A stretch of 8,736 nt of DNA from Desulfobacterales bacterium (GCA_029939875.1 JAOZSC010000079.1:1-8736); one strand, 5' to 3'. Shown: positions 1 through 6,496, counted from the first letter of the stretch. Program-made: numbers and translations. The notes: generated from the sequence alone by a model not told the origin.

Positions 1-3
1 TGC

Positions 4-31
4 GTTGTGTGTTGTCCGTCGTCAGTTGCAA
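4..31 (+). repeat. Heptanucleotide repeat array, four degenerate units
   Basis: Four units in exact 7-nt register, best described as GTYGNNN (4-10, 11-17, 18-24, 25-31). The last unit runs into nine A residues. Bases 22-29 (TCAGTTGC) can pair with 39-46 (GTAACTGA) with one G-T pair and an A-only loop, so the end of the array can fold into a hairpin. The array may extend beyond the window start. The register is seen directly; any function is unknown. Confidence 0.6.
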
Positions 32-152
32 AAAAAAAGTAACTGATCTATTTTAGTGAAGTTGAAGCTGGTTGTTCAATTAAAGTGACATCCGTACAAT
101 AGAGACTCCGGGATAGCCGGTTCTTTGATATAAACGCGAAATATAGGTTGCA

Positions 153-179
153 TTGACATAAATAGTCAAGATCTATAAT
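153..179 (+). promoter_or_regulatory. Candidate sigma70 promoter of the PP-loop gene
   Basis: A perfect TTGACA (153-158) is followed by a perfect TATAAT (174-179), but with a short 15-nt spacer. Shifting the -10 to TAATAC (176-181) restores 17 nt. The -35 is also one arm of an inverted repeat, TTGAC (153-157) and GTCAA (165-169), which could be a repressor site. Transcription would begin near 186-188, leaving a 5' leader of about 100 nt before the ATG at 289. The rest of 1-288, apart from the array at 4-31, shows no gene. Confidence 0.5.
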
Positions 180-288
180 ACAATGGCCAACAGTCAATCA
201 ACCTCGGACAGCGACTTAATACCTGAATCTTGCATGAAAATTAATGAGACGTTTGAATAATATTAATATCTCAAAAGTAGAATAGTTT

Positions 289-1287
289 ATGGATAGTAAA
301 AAACAAAAGGTAAGAGCCCTGGGATTGTGTTCCGGCGGGCTCGACAGTATGCTCGCGGGTCTGGTATTGCGCGAGCAGGGCATCGAGGTGCACTGGATTG
401 CCTTTGAAACTCCGTTTTTTACCGCCGCCAAAGCCCGCAAGGCGTCGAAAACGACTGGCATCCCCCTGATTGTCAGGCCCATATTCGACGTTTACCTGAA
501 AATGCTGCGCAATCCTCCCGCCGGGTACGGCAAGTACATGAACCCGTGCCGGGACTGCCACGCGTTGATGTTCAAACTGGCCGGCGAAATCATGCACCAA
601 CAAAAATTTGATTTTCTTTTCAGCGGCGAGGTGCTTGGCCAGCGGCCACTGTCCCAAAACAAGGGGGCCCTGCGCTACGTGGAAAAGCGCTCCGGCCTTG
701 ACGGCTACATTCTGCGTCCGCTGAGCGCTAAAATCCTGCAGGCGACCCTCCCGGAAGAAAAAGGCTGGGTTGAGCGCGAACTTCTGCTGGACATCGAAGG
801 CCGTTCCCGCAAGCGCCAGATGCAACTGGCACAAAAATTCGGCATCAGCGACTATCCTTCTCCGGCCGGCGGCTGCCTGCTCACCGACAAAGGGTTTTCC
901 ACCCGCCTGCAGGATCTGTTCGCCCACCAGGACGACTGCACCGAAGAAGAGCTGCATCTTCTCAAATACGGCCGGCATTTCCGCCTGAACCCGAAGGCCA
1001 AACTGATCGTCGGCCGTACCCACAAGGATAATGAACAGATTCTCAAGTACCACAACCCGGTGGTCGATACAGTTATCAATGTCAAGGACTATCCCGGACC
1101 CACGGCCCTGATTCCCCGGGGTGCCCCGAAAAATTCCATTCTGCTGGCCGCCTCGATTTGCACCGGGTACAGCAAAGCCCCAAAATTGTCTCTGGTGGAG
1201 GTGGAAATCACGGGCGCCAATAAGAAAAATGTGATCCAGGTCATCGCCATCCAGCCCGACGATGTACGCAAGCTGATGATAACGTAA
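289..1287 (+). CDS. PP-loop tRNA thiolation-type enzyme with C-terminal NFACT-R-like domain
   Basis: This 332-residue protein has the PP-loop ATP-pyrophosphatase motif SGGLDS at residues 15-20. That motif is used by MnmA/ThiI-type enzymes to adenylate a tRNA uridine before sulfur insertion. Candidate sulfur-carrying cysteines are C87 and C90 in NPCRDCH and C196 in PAGGC, in places that recall the two catalytic cysteines of MnmA. Residues from about 228 to 330 (GRHFRLNP, VGRTHKDNE, KDYPGP, AAxxCTGYS) resemble the NFACT-R (DUF814-like) RNA-binding domain, which fits tRNA recognition. Such proteins are often annotated as thiouridylase or ThiI-like, but lack the THUMP domain of true ThiI. The modified position and the sulfur donor are unknown. 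No clear Shine-Dalgarno precedes the ATG; the start is chosen because it leads directly into the PP-loop strand. It appears to be a single gene behind the promoter at 153-179. Confidence 0.85.
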   Translation: MDSKKQKVRALGLCSGGLDSMLAGLVLREQGIEVHWIAFETPFFTAAKARKASKTTGIPLIVRPIFDVYLKMLRNPPAGYGKYMNPCRDCHALMFKLAGEIMHQQKFDFLFSGEVLGQRPLSQNKGALRYVEKRSGLDGYILRPLSAKILQATLPEEKGWVERELLLDIEGRSRKRQMQLAQKFGISDYPSPAGGCLLTDKGFSTRLQDLFAHQDDCTEEELHLLKYGRHFRLNPKAKLIVGRTHKDNEQILKYHNPVVDTVINVKDYPGPTALIPRGAPKNSILLAASICTGYSKAPKLSLVEVEITGANKKNVIQVIAIQPDDVRKLMIT

Positions 1288-1307
1288 GAGCAGAAGGCGA
1301 ATTTTGC

Positions 1308-1336
1308 TTGACCATGGTCATTGACCATGGTATAAA
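1308..1336 (+). promoter_or_regulatory. Toxin-antitoxin promoter with duplicated palindromic operator
   Basis: A -35 TTGACC (1308-1313) is separated by exactly 17 nt from a -10 TATAAA (1331-1336). The 11-mer TTGACCATGGT occurs twice, at 1308-1318 and 1321-1331, 13 bp apart, and each copy contains the palindrome ACCATGGT (1311-1318 and 1324-1331). The first is a perfect 10-bp palindrome (GACCATGGTC, 1310-1319). The two sites cover the -35 and the spacer up to the -10, as expected for autorepression by a Phd/YefM antitoxin or antitoxin-toxin complex. The sequence is seen directly; binding is inferred. Confidence 0.75.
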
Positions 1337-1369
1337 TAATAAAACAACTCACTGAATTGAGAGTAAGAC

Positions 1370-1615
1370 ATGCAGGAAACAATACCGATCTCAAAATTCA
1401 AGGCCACCTGTTTGCGCTTGTTGGACAATGTTAACAAAACCGGCCAATCCATCATTGTAACCCGCAAAGGGGAGCCGATCGCGCTAGTCACGCCGCCACC
1501 CCCACCGCCTCAACGTGATCAATGGCTGGGCTGCATGAGGGATCACATCAAAATTACGGGTGATATCATATCGCCTGTGTTGGATGAAAAACAATGGGAG
1601 GTGTTGCAAGATTGA
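1370..1615 (+). CDS. Type II antitoxin, Phd/YefM family
   Basis: This 81-residue protein is the antitoxin partner of the downstream PIN toxin. The N-terminal half (ISKFKATCLRLLDNV, then SIIVTRKGEPIALV) is the typical Phd/YefM fold that dimerises and binds DNA. The C-terminal part (about residues 48-81) is where such antitoxins contact and neutralise the toxin. A purine-rich GAGAG lies about 6 nt before the ATG. The gene sits behind its own promoter with two ACCATGGT palindromes, which points to autoregulation. An oddity is a run of six prolines at residues 42-47, between the DNA-binding and toxin-binding parts, written with mixed proline codons. Its stop codon (TGA 1613-1615) overlaps the likely toxin start. 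Family assignment is confident; pairing with VapC rather than a YoeB/Doc toxin is shown by the neighbour. Confidence 0.92.
   Translation: MQETIPISKFKATCLRLLDNVNKTGQSIIVTRKGEPIALVTPPPPPPQRDQWLGCMRDHIKITGDIISPVLDEKQWEVLQD
1597..1602 (+). promoter_or_regulatory. Shine-Dalgarno that sets the vapC start
   Basis: A strong GGAGGT lies inside the last codons of the antitoxin gene, 9 nt before TTG at 1612. It supports TTG 1612 as toxin start. The in-frame ATG at 1594 lies upstream of this site and so cannot use it. Confidence 0.7.
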
Positions 1616-2007
1616 GGCTGCTGCTTGATACCCACATTATTCTTTGGAGTGCTGCTGAACCGGAGAAACTCTCTCAAAATATCACAAACGAACTGGAAAG
1701 CGATTCCAACGAACTCTGGTTTTCTCCCATTAGTGTGTGGGAAATCCTTTTATTGGCCGAAAAGGACCGACTTTCCCTCGGCCCGGATATAGTAAAATCG
1801 GTGCGAGAGATATTTCGCCGGATTCCTCTTAAAGAGGCCGTTTTAAATCAGCAAGTAGCCATCCAAAGCCGGTTAGTGCAGCTTCCGCACCAGGATCCGG
1901 CCGACCGATTCCTGGCTGCCACTGCCGTGGTGTATGACCTGACCCTGGTTACCGCCGATTCGAGACTCCTTGCGGCCAAGGACCTTCCAATCATAGCCGC
2001 GCCCTAG
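1612..2007 (+). CDS. vapC: VapC-type PIN-domain ribonuclease toxin
   Basis: The product is about 131 residues and a complete PIN domain. The acidic residues expected to bind Mg/Mn are D6 in LLLDTH, E44 in SVWEI, D95/D98 in HQDPADRF and D116 in VTADSRLL. VapC toxins cleave RNA, often tRNA or rRNA, and are held inactive by the antitoxin; the target of this one cannot be read from sequence. I chose TTG 1612 rather than ATG 1594 for three reasons: it gives the family-typical N-terminus MRLLLDTHIILW, it has GGAGGT 9 nt upstream, and it overlaps the antitoxin stop in a TTGA tetranucleotide, which allows coupled translation. The 3' end meets the convergent rlmN, with both stops in one CTAG (2004-2007). 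The gene looks intact and active. Confidence 0.92.
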   Translation: MRLLLDTHIILWSAAEPEKLSQNITNELESDSNELWFSPISVWEILLLAEKDRLSLGPDIVKSVREIFRRIPLKEAVLNQQVAIQSRLVQLPHQDPADRFLAATAVVYDLTLVTADSRLLAAKDLPIIAAP

Positions 2008-3056
2008 CCGCTATGCGCTTTGCTTCGCGCCCTCAGCTGTCCGCAGGCCGCAGATATATCCTGCCCCTTGCTGCGACGAATGATGACCGTGTAATTTTTA
2101 TCAAACAAAACACCATAAAAGGCCTGTATCACGGCCTCTGACGGCCGCTGAAAATCACAGCCTTCATGGGCATTAAAGGGGATGAGGTTGATTTTACATC
2201 GGATCGGCTGCAGTAATTTGGCCAGGCGCCGGGCATTGTCAGTGGAATCATTGACGCCGTCTATTAGAATGTATTCGAAAGTGATTCGGCGTCCGGCGGC
2301 AAGGGGATAGTGCCGGCAGGCCTTCAGCAGTTCTTCCAGCGGATATTTGCGGTTGATGGGCATCAGCCGGCTGCGGGTCTCATTGTCGGTGGCGTTCAGG
2401 GACACGGCCAGGTTGACCCGACTGTCTCGACCCAAATCAGTCATCCGGGGCACCAGTCCGGCGGTGGAAACCGTCACCCGGCGGCCGGCAAAGCGAAGGC
2501 CACGGTCATTGTCGATGATCACGCTCAAAGCGCTTTTCAGATTTTGATAGTTGGCCAGGGGCTCGCCCATGCCCATAAAGACGATATTGCGCAGCCGCAC
2601 GGAATCATCGAGCTGCTGCTGAATGTCACGCACCTGGGCGATAATCTCTGCGCGGGTCAGGTTGCGCTCAAAACCACCGGCGGCCGTCAAGCAGAAACTG
2701 CAACCCTGGGCACAGCCCGCCTGGCTCGACACGCACAGGGTGTCGTGATCCCTTTCAGGGATCAGGACACTTTCAATGGTCCGGCCGTCACGGAGCTTGA
2801 AAAGGTACTTGCGGGATCCGTCCCGGGAAATTTCAACCTGTTCGGTCACCAGACGGCCGATCACAAAATGCTGTGCCAGCAATGCCCGGATCTCTCTGGC
2901 CAGGTCGCTCATCGTGTCAAAGTCGTCAGCCTGGCGCAGATAAATCCATTTTAGTATCTGGTCGGCTCGGTATGCGGCAATATCCCTGTCCGCCAGCCAG
3001 CAAACCAGCTGCTCATGGGTCATCTCCAGCAGATCTGTTTTTCCTTGCTTTTCCAT
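2004..3056 (-). CDS. rlmN: Dual-specificity RNA methyltransferase RlmN (radical SAM)
   Basis: This 350-residue protein has the usual RlmN length. It makes 2-methyladenosine at A2503 of 23S rRNA and A37 of some tRNAs by a ping-pong mechanism through a methylated cysteine. The radical-SAM cluster motif CX3CX2C is C115, C119 and C122. The two mechanistic cysteines are C108 (CVSSQAGC), matching E. coli C118, and C338 (DISAACGQL), matching C355. The SAM-binding GMGEPL is at 162-167. An N-terminal helical domain (about 10-70) precedes the barrel. The C338 residue favours RlmN over the resistance paralogue only weakly, since Cfr shares both cysteines, but the overall sequence is RlmN-like. The ATG at 3056 has no recognisable Shine-Dalgarno. 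The gene is divergent from ffh and convergent with vapC, whose stop overlaps its own. Confidence 0.95.
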   Translation of the reverse strand: MEKQGKTDLLEMTHEQLVCWLADRDIAAYRADQILKWIYLRQADDFDTMSDLAREIRALLAQHFVIGRLVTEQVEISRDGSRKYLFKLRDGRTIESVLIPERDHDTLCVSSQAGCAQGCSFCLTAAGGFERNLTRAEIIAQVRDIQQQLDDSVRLRNIVFMGMGEPLANYQNLKSALSVIIDNDRGLRFAGRRVTVSTAGLVPRMTDLGRDSRVNLAVSLNATDNETRSRLMPINRKYPLEELLKACRHYPLAAGRRITFEYILIDGVNDSTDNARRLAKLLQPIRCKINLIPFNAHEGCDFQRPSEAVIQAFYGVLFDKNYTVIIRRSKGQDISAACGQLRARSKAHSG

Positions 3057-3205
3057 AAAATATATATTCGAAGGTGTGACTGGCCCGTTTTTAAGGTCCT
3101 GTTGCTTCGCGCGGTTCCAATCCCTGCATTTGTTTTATAATTTACTTGACATACCATCATTGAGATTATATTTTCAAGAATTTATGAGATCGGGTTTCAA
3201 AAAGA
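3057..3205. other. Divergent intergenic region between rlmN and ffh
   Basis: This 149-nt AT-rich gap must carry promoters for both directions. The ffh-directed one can be proposed (TTGACA at 3146). On the rlmN side I found only weak matches and no convincing -35/-10 pair, so that promoter is left unplaced. No small ORF, repeat array or terminator was seen. Confidence 0.5.
3146..3172 (+). promoter_or_regulatory. Candidate sigma70 promoter of the ffh-rnhB cluster
   Basis: A perfect TTGACA (3146-3151) is followed by TATATT (3167-3172) with a 15-nt spacer, or by TATTTT (3169-3174) with 17 nt. The start would fall near 3180, giving a short leader of about 25 nt before the ffh ATG at 3206. The 15-nt geometry repeats that of the candidate at 153-179. 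An alternative TATAAT at 3136-3141 has no good -35. Confidence 0.5.
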
Positions 3206-4537
3206 ATGTTTGAAAGTTTAAGCGACAAACTGGACGCCGTTTTTAAAAAGCTCAAGGGCCATGGCAAGCTGACGGAAAAAAACATCGAGCAGGGACTGAA
3301 AGAGGTTCGCATGGCCCTGCTGGAAGCCGATGTCCATTTTCGTGTCGCCAAAAGCTTTATCGCGGATGTTCGGCAGCGGGCCCTGGGCCAGGATGTTCTG
3401 GCGAGTTTAACCCCCGCCCAGCAGGTGATCAAAATTGTCAACGAAGAGTTGACCGCCTTGATGGGTGCCCGGCACGAGGACTTGAACCTGTCCGGTCCGC
3501 AACCGGTTTCCATCATGCTCGTGGGGTTGCAGGGCTCCGGCAAAACCACCACGGCCGGGAAACTGTCGGTTTTTTTGCGCAAAAAAGGCAAAAAACCCTA
3601 CCTGGTGCCCGCGGACGTGTACCGGCCGGCCGCCATCGATCAACTGAAAAAACTCGGCGAACAGCTCGATGTCCCGGTATTTTCCTCCAACGTGGATATG
3701 GATCCGGTTCAAATTTGCCGGGAAGCAACCGCGCTGGCACACCGGCAGGGATGTGACACCTTGCTGCTGGACACCGCCGGGCGTCTTCATGTTGACGACG
3801 AGCTGATGGATGAGCTTCGGCGCATCAAAGATGCTGTCAAGCCTACGGACATCCTGCTGGTGGCTGATGCCATGACCGGCCAGGATGCGGTCAACATTGC
3901 CAAAACATTCGATGAGATCCTGGACATCGGCGGTGTGGTCCTGACCAAAATGGATGGAGATGCCCGTGGCGGCGCCGCACTTTCCATCAAGGCCATCACC
4001 GGCAAACCGATCAAGTTCATCGGAGTGGGGGAAAAATTAAGCCAGCTGGAACCGTTTCATCCGGACCGGCTGGCCTCGAGTATCCTGGGCATGGGGGACG
4101 TCCTCACCCTGATCGAGAAAGCCCAGGAAACGGTTGATCAGGAAAAAGCTGCAGAACTTGAAAAAAAGCTGAGAAAGAACCAGTTTACCCTTGAAGACTT
4201 CCGCGATCAGATGGTTCAGATCCGCAAGATGGGTTCGTTGGGGGATATCATGAAAATGATCCCCGGAATGGGTACAGTTAAACAGATGAAAAACCTGGAG
4301 ATGGACGATGGCGAACTTGTTCGGATTGAAGCCATCATCAATTCGATGACCCCCCGGGAACGGCGGCAGCATACAATCATCAACGGAAGCCGCCGCAAAC
4401 GCATTGCCCGGGGCAGTGGCACCCGGGTGCAGGATGTCAACCGGCTTTTAAAAAATTACAGCCAATTGCTGAAAATGCTCAAAAAGCTCAACAAAGGCGG
4501 CATGCGCGGATTGCAGCGCGGCATGCTTCCGTTTTGA
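3206..4537 (+). CDS. ffh: Signal recognition particle protein Ffh (SRP54 GTPase)
   Basis: This 443-residue protein is the protein subunit of the signal recognition particle. It binds signal sequences of nascent inner-membrane proteins and the 4.5S RNA and docks with FtsY. The N domain covers about residues 1-95. The G domain follows with P-loop GLQGSGKT (107-114), DTAGR (189-193) and TKMDGDARGG (247-256). The methionine-rich M domain runs from about 325, with the finger-loop region around GMGTVKQM and the RNA-binding SRRKRIARGSGT at 395-406. Length matches the family (E. coli 453), so it is complete. It is the first gene of the cluster; rpsP follows 15 nt later, with its Shine-Dalgarno touching the ffh stop. 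The Shine-Dalgarno before ffh itself is weak (AAAAAGA). Confidence 0.98.
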   Translation: MFESLSDKLDAVFKKLKGHGKLTEKNIEQGLKEVRMALLEADVHFRVAKSFIADVRQRALGQDVLASLTPAQQVIKIVNEELTALMGARHEDLNLSGPQPVSIMLVGLQGSGKTTTAGKLSVFLRKKGKKPYLVPADVYRPAAIDQLKKLGEQLDVPVFSSNVDMDPVQICREATALAHRQGCDTLLLDTAGRLHVDDELMDELRRIKDAVKPTDILLVADAMTGQDAVNIAKTFDEILDIGGVVLTKMDGDARGGAALSIKAITGKPIKFIGVGEKLSQLEPFHPDRLASSILGMGDVLTLIEKAQETVDQEKAAELEKKLRKNQFTLEDFRDQMVQIRKMGSLGDIMKMIPGMGTVKQMKNLEMDDGELVRIEAIINSMTPRERRQHTIINGSRRKRIARGSGTRVQDVNRLLKNYSQLLKMLKKLNKGGMRGLQRGMLPF

Positions 4538-4552
4538 AGGAGAAAAACCATC

Positions 4553-4819
4553 ATGGCAGTTAGAATCAGATTGGCCAGACATGGCGCCAAGAAAAAACCA
4601 TTTTACCGCATTGTGGTTGCTGACGGCGAAAGCCCGCGGGACGGCAGGTACCTGGAAAATGTCGGCACCTATGATCCGTTGTATGACCCGGCCCGGGTAT
4701 TCATTAAATCCGACCGGATACGATATTGGATGGATCAGGGGGCCCGGCCGAGCGACACCGTTCGCAGCATTTTGAAAAAAGAAGGTTTTTTTACCGGCAA
4801 CGCCTCGCCAGCTGCTTAA
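4553..4819 (+). CDS. rpsP: 30S ribosomal protein S16
   Basis: This 88-residue protein has the classic S16 N-terminus ([24 protein letters not shown]) in shortened form: [36 protein letters not shown], then [18 protein letters not shown]16 binds the 5' domain of 16S rRNA and helps early 30S assembly. AAGGAG at 4537-4542 begins on the last base of the ffh stop codon and lies 10 nt before the ATG, so ffh and rpsP are probably cotranscribed. The alanine/proline-rich C-terminal tail (NASPAA) is unremarkable. Placement with rimM, trmD and rplS is the widespread bacterial arrangement. Confidence 0.98.
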   Translation: MAVRIRLARHGAKKKPFYRIVVADGESPRDGRYLENVGTYDPLYDPARVFIKSDRIRYWMDQGARPSDTVRSILKKEGFFTGNASPAA

Positions 4820-4864
4820 ATTCCCGGCCCCTGCTTTCCAACCTCCAATAAAGGAGATGGCCCC

Positions 4865-5095
4865 ATGAAAGAGCTGATCAACTATATTGCTCAAGCGCTG
4901 GTGGACCATCCTGAGCAAGTCGAGGTAACCGAAGTGGTGGGCAGCCAGATCTGCGTTGTGGAACTGAAAGTGGCCAAAGACGATATCGGCAAAATCATCG
5001 GCAAACAGGGCAGGACGGCCATGGCCATGCGAACCATCCTCAATGCCGCTTCTGCCAAAGAAAAAAAGCGCTCGGTACTTGAGATTATTGAGTAA
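4865..5095 (+). CDS. khpA: KH-domain RNA-binding protein KhpA
   Basis: This 76-residue protein is a single KH domain (YlqC/KhpA family). The nucleic-acid-gripping loop GKQG is at residues 46-49 within [16 protein letters not shown]. In Gram-positive bacteria KhpA works with KhpB/Jag as a global RNA-binding partner affecting cell elongation; in Desulfobacterota its role is not defined. A GGAG sits 7-8 nt before the ATG. The position between rpsP and rimM is conserved in many bacteria and suggests a link to 30S maturation, but that is inference. Its stop codon overlaps the probable rimM start. Confidence 0.95.
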   Translation: MKELINYIAQALVDHPEQVEVTEVVGSQICVVELKVAKDDIGKIIGKQGRTAMAMRTILNAASAKEKKRSVLEIIE

Positions 5096-5612
5096 CTCCG
5101 TCAGACACAAGGCCCATGTGCTCATTGGAAAAATCGTCGGGGTCCATGGCTTAAAAGGCATCAGCAAATTGTATTCGTATGCGCAGTCGCTGTCGCTGTT
5201 TGAGGCTGGCGGCACCGTTCTGATCGGCAGCCGCCTCGGGCGGCAAACCGCATATGAAATCAAGTGGGTCAAACCCCATGGCCGGACGGCGTTGCTGTCT
5301 TTGAACGGCGTGATGGACCGGCGGCAGGCCGAAGCGCTTGTCGGCACAGACGTGTTCATTGAAAAGGCACGGCTCCCAGAGCCGGAAAAAGGCGCCTATT
5401 ACTGGTTCGATCTAATCGGCATGGAGGTCTATACCGCCGGAGAAAATTATCTGGGCCGGTTGACCGCTGTCATACCGACCGGCAGCAACGACATATACGT
5501 GGTGAAAAACGGAAAAAATGAGGTGCTGGTTCCGGCCCTTGAATCGGTGGTGCTGGATATCGATCTCGACCAGCGCCGCATGCAGGTGGAGTTACCCGAA
5601 GGACTAATTTAG
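5088..5612 (+). CDS. rimM: 16S rRNA processing/ribosome maturation factor RimM
   Basis: RimM assists assembly of the 30S head around S19 and S13. From TTG at 5088 the product is 174 residues, matching the family (about 170-180). An N-terminal RimM barrel starts with [14 protein letters not shown] (11-24). A PRC-type barrel follows, with [14 protein letters not shown] (101-114) and NEVLVPA (144-150). The frame is open back to an ATG at 5043, but that would add 15 residues translated from inside khpA and has no family counterpart. TTG 5088 gives the RimM-like MSNS start and overlaps the khpA stop by 8 nt, allowing coupling; GTG 5118 is a shorter alternative. No strong Shine-Dalgarno decides between them, so the start is the uncertain part. 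Confidence 0.93.
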   Translation: MSNSVRHKAHVLIGKIVGVHGLKGISKLYSYAQSLSLFEAGGTVLIGSRLGRQTAYEIKWVKPHGRTALLSLNGVMDRRQAEALVGTDVFIEKARLPEPEKGAYYWFDLIGMEVYTAGENYLGRLTAVIPTGSNDIYVVKNGKNEVLVPALESVVLDIDLDQRRMQVELPEGLI

Positions 5613-5643
5613 TTGATTGGTTGACGAGTTGAATCGTTGATTA
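5612..5643 (+). repeat. Octanucleotide repeat array, four units, plus orientation
   Basis: Four units of consensus GTTGANNN lie in exact 8-nt register (5612, 5620, 5628, 5636), the first starting on the last base of the rimM stop codon. The first five bases are invariant and the last three vary. An oppositely oriented array follows after an 18-nt spacer. Confidence 0.75.
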
Positions 5644-5661
5644 AGTATACATGATTTTTAT

Positions 5662-5693
5662 CCAATCACCAATCAACTGATAAACTAATCATC
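5662..5693 (-). repeat. Octanucleotide repeat array, minus orientation
   Basis: Read on the minus strand, 8-nt units of the same kind recur in register (blocks 5686-5693, 5678-5685, 5670-5677, 5662-5669). The block at 5670-5677 is an exact inverted copy of the unit at 5612-5619. AGTTGATTGG (5611-5620) and CCAATCAACT (5669-5678) are a perfect 10-bp inverted repeat. The other three minus-strand blocks are more degenerate. The array ends 6 nt before the trmD ATG. Confidence 0.65.
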
Positions 5694-5699
5694 TGAAAA

Positions 5700-6485
5700 A
5701 TGATGGAATTTACAGTGCTGACGATCTTCCCGGAAATGGTTGCGGCCTTCTGGGAACACGGCATTATCCGCCGGGCCATTGAGCGTAAAAAAATTTTTGC
5801 ATCGGCTCTGAACATCCGGGATTTTGCCACTGACCGACATCAAGTAACTGACGACAGGCCCTATGGGGGCGGCAGCGGCATGATTATGAAGCCCGAGCCC
5901 CTGGCCGGCGCCATTGCAGCCGCCGAAAAAACGATGCCGGCGGCGAGAAAAATTTTACTGACACCCAGGGGGCGAGTCTTTAACCAGAGCGTGGCCTGGG
6001 AGCTGGCTGCCTGCGAAGGACTGATTCTGGTTTGCGGCCGCTACGAGGGCATTGATGAACGCATCTGCCATGGGCTGATCGAAGATGAGATCTCCATCGG
6101 TGACTACATACTCTCCGGCGGCGAACTGGCAGCGATGGTCATCATCGAGGCGGTCACCCGGTTGATACCCGGTGCGCTGGGCGCCGACGATGCGGTGGAA
6201 AATGACTCTTTTTCAAATGGGCTGCTGGAGTACGCTCATTATACACGACCGCCTGTATTTGAGGATCAGCACGTCCCGGAGGTGTTGCTGTCCGGCCATC
6301 ACCGGAAAATTGAAAACTGGCGTCTGGAATCATCTTTGATGCGAACGCTTCTGAAAAGGCCGGAGTTGCTGCATGGCCGGGAGTTAAACAATCGGGAACG
6401 CGAAATACTGAAAAAATGGAGCGATGAGATCCAGCGCATCCTGGAGCCTTATCAGCGGAGCAAAAAACGCGGTGATTGTGAATAA
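5700..6485 (+). CDS. trmD: tRNA (guanine-N1-)-methyltransferase TrmD
   Basis: TrmD methylates G37 next to the anticodon of tRNAs reading CNN/GGN-type codons, which prevents +1 frameshifting. It is a SPOUT-fold dimer with a trefoil knot binding SAM. Family motifs are VLTIFPEM (5-12), [18 protein letters not shown] (51-68), [13 protein letters not shown] (110-122) and [11 protein letters not shown] (133-143). R154 and D169 (in AVTRLIPG and ENDSF) match the catalytic Arg/Asp of the Haemophilus enzyme. At 261 residues it is slightly long for the family, with a basic tail. Two ATGs stand together (5700 and 5703) and the second gives the more usual N-terminus. No Shine-Dalgarno precedes them: the upstream gap is the inverted 8-nt repeat array, so initiation is probably weak or depends on RNA structure. 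Confidence 0.97.
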   Translation: MMEFTVLTIFPEMVAAFWEHGIIRRAIERKKIFASALNIRDFATDRHQVTDDRPYGGGSGMIMKPEPLAGAIAAAEKTMPAARKILLTPRGRVFNQSVAWELAACEGLILVCGRYEGIDERICHGLIEDEISIGDYILSGGELAAMVIIEAVTRLIPGALGADDAVENDSFSNGLLEYAHYTRPPVFEDQHVPEVLLSGHHRKIENWRLESSLMRTLLKRPELLHGRELNNREREILKKWSDEIQRILEPYQRSKKRGDCE

Positions 6486-6496
6486 CACGGTTTGAA

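Noticed and set aside
183..260. 25-codon ORF (ATG 183 to TAA 258-260) in the leader of the PP-loop gene
   Set aside because: Its ATG lies at or upstream of the predicted transcription start and has no Shine-Dalgarno; composition gives no support.
271..1053. 260-codon minus-strand open frame
   Set aside because: Antisense to the PP-loop gene, with low-complexity, family-less protein; no ribosome-binding site or promoter seen.
2310..2954. 214-codon plus-strand open frame inside rlmN
   Set aside because: Antisense shadow of rlmN, whose cluster and catalytic cysteines are all intact.
3109..3119. 11-mer GCGCGGTTCCA also present at 7563-7573
   Set aside because: A window of this size should contain several shared 11-mers by chance, and the surrounding bases do not match.
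5043..5087. Upstream extension of rimM from ATG 5043
   Set aside because: It would be translated from within khpA, adds residues with no counterpart in RimM, and lacks a ribosome-binding site.
4448..5359. 303-codon open frame on the minus strand across rpsP, khpA and rimM
   Set aside because: It lies opposite three unmistakable genes, has no recognisable domain, and is explained by the codon pattern of the plus-strand genes.
5612..5693. CRISPR array
   Set aside because: Units are 8 nt with a 5-nt core; there are no 24-40-nt repeats, no unique spacers of uniform length and no cas genes.
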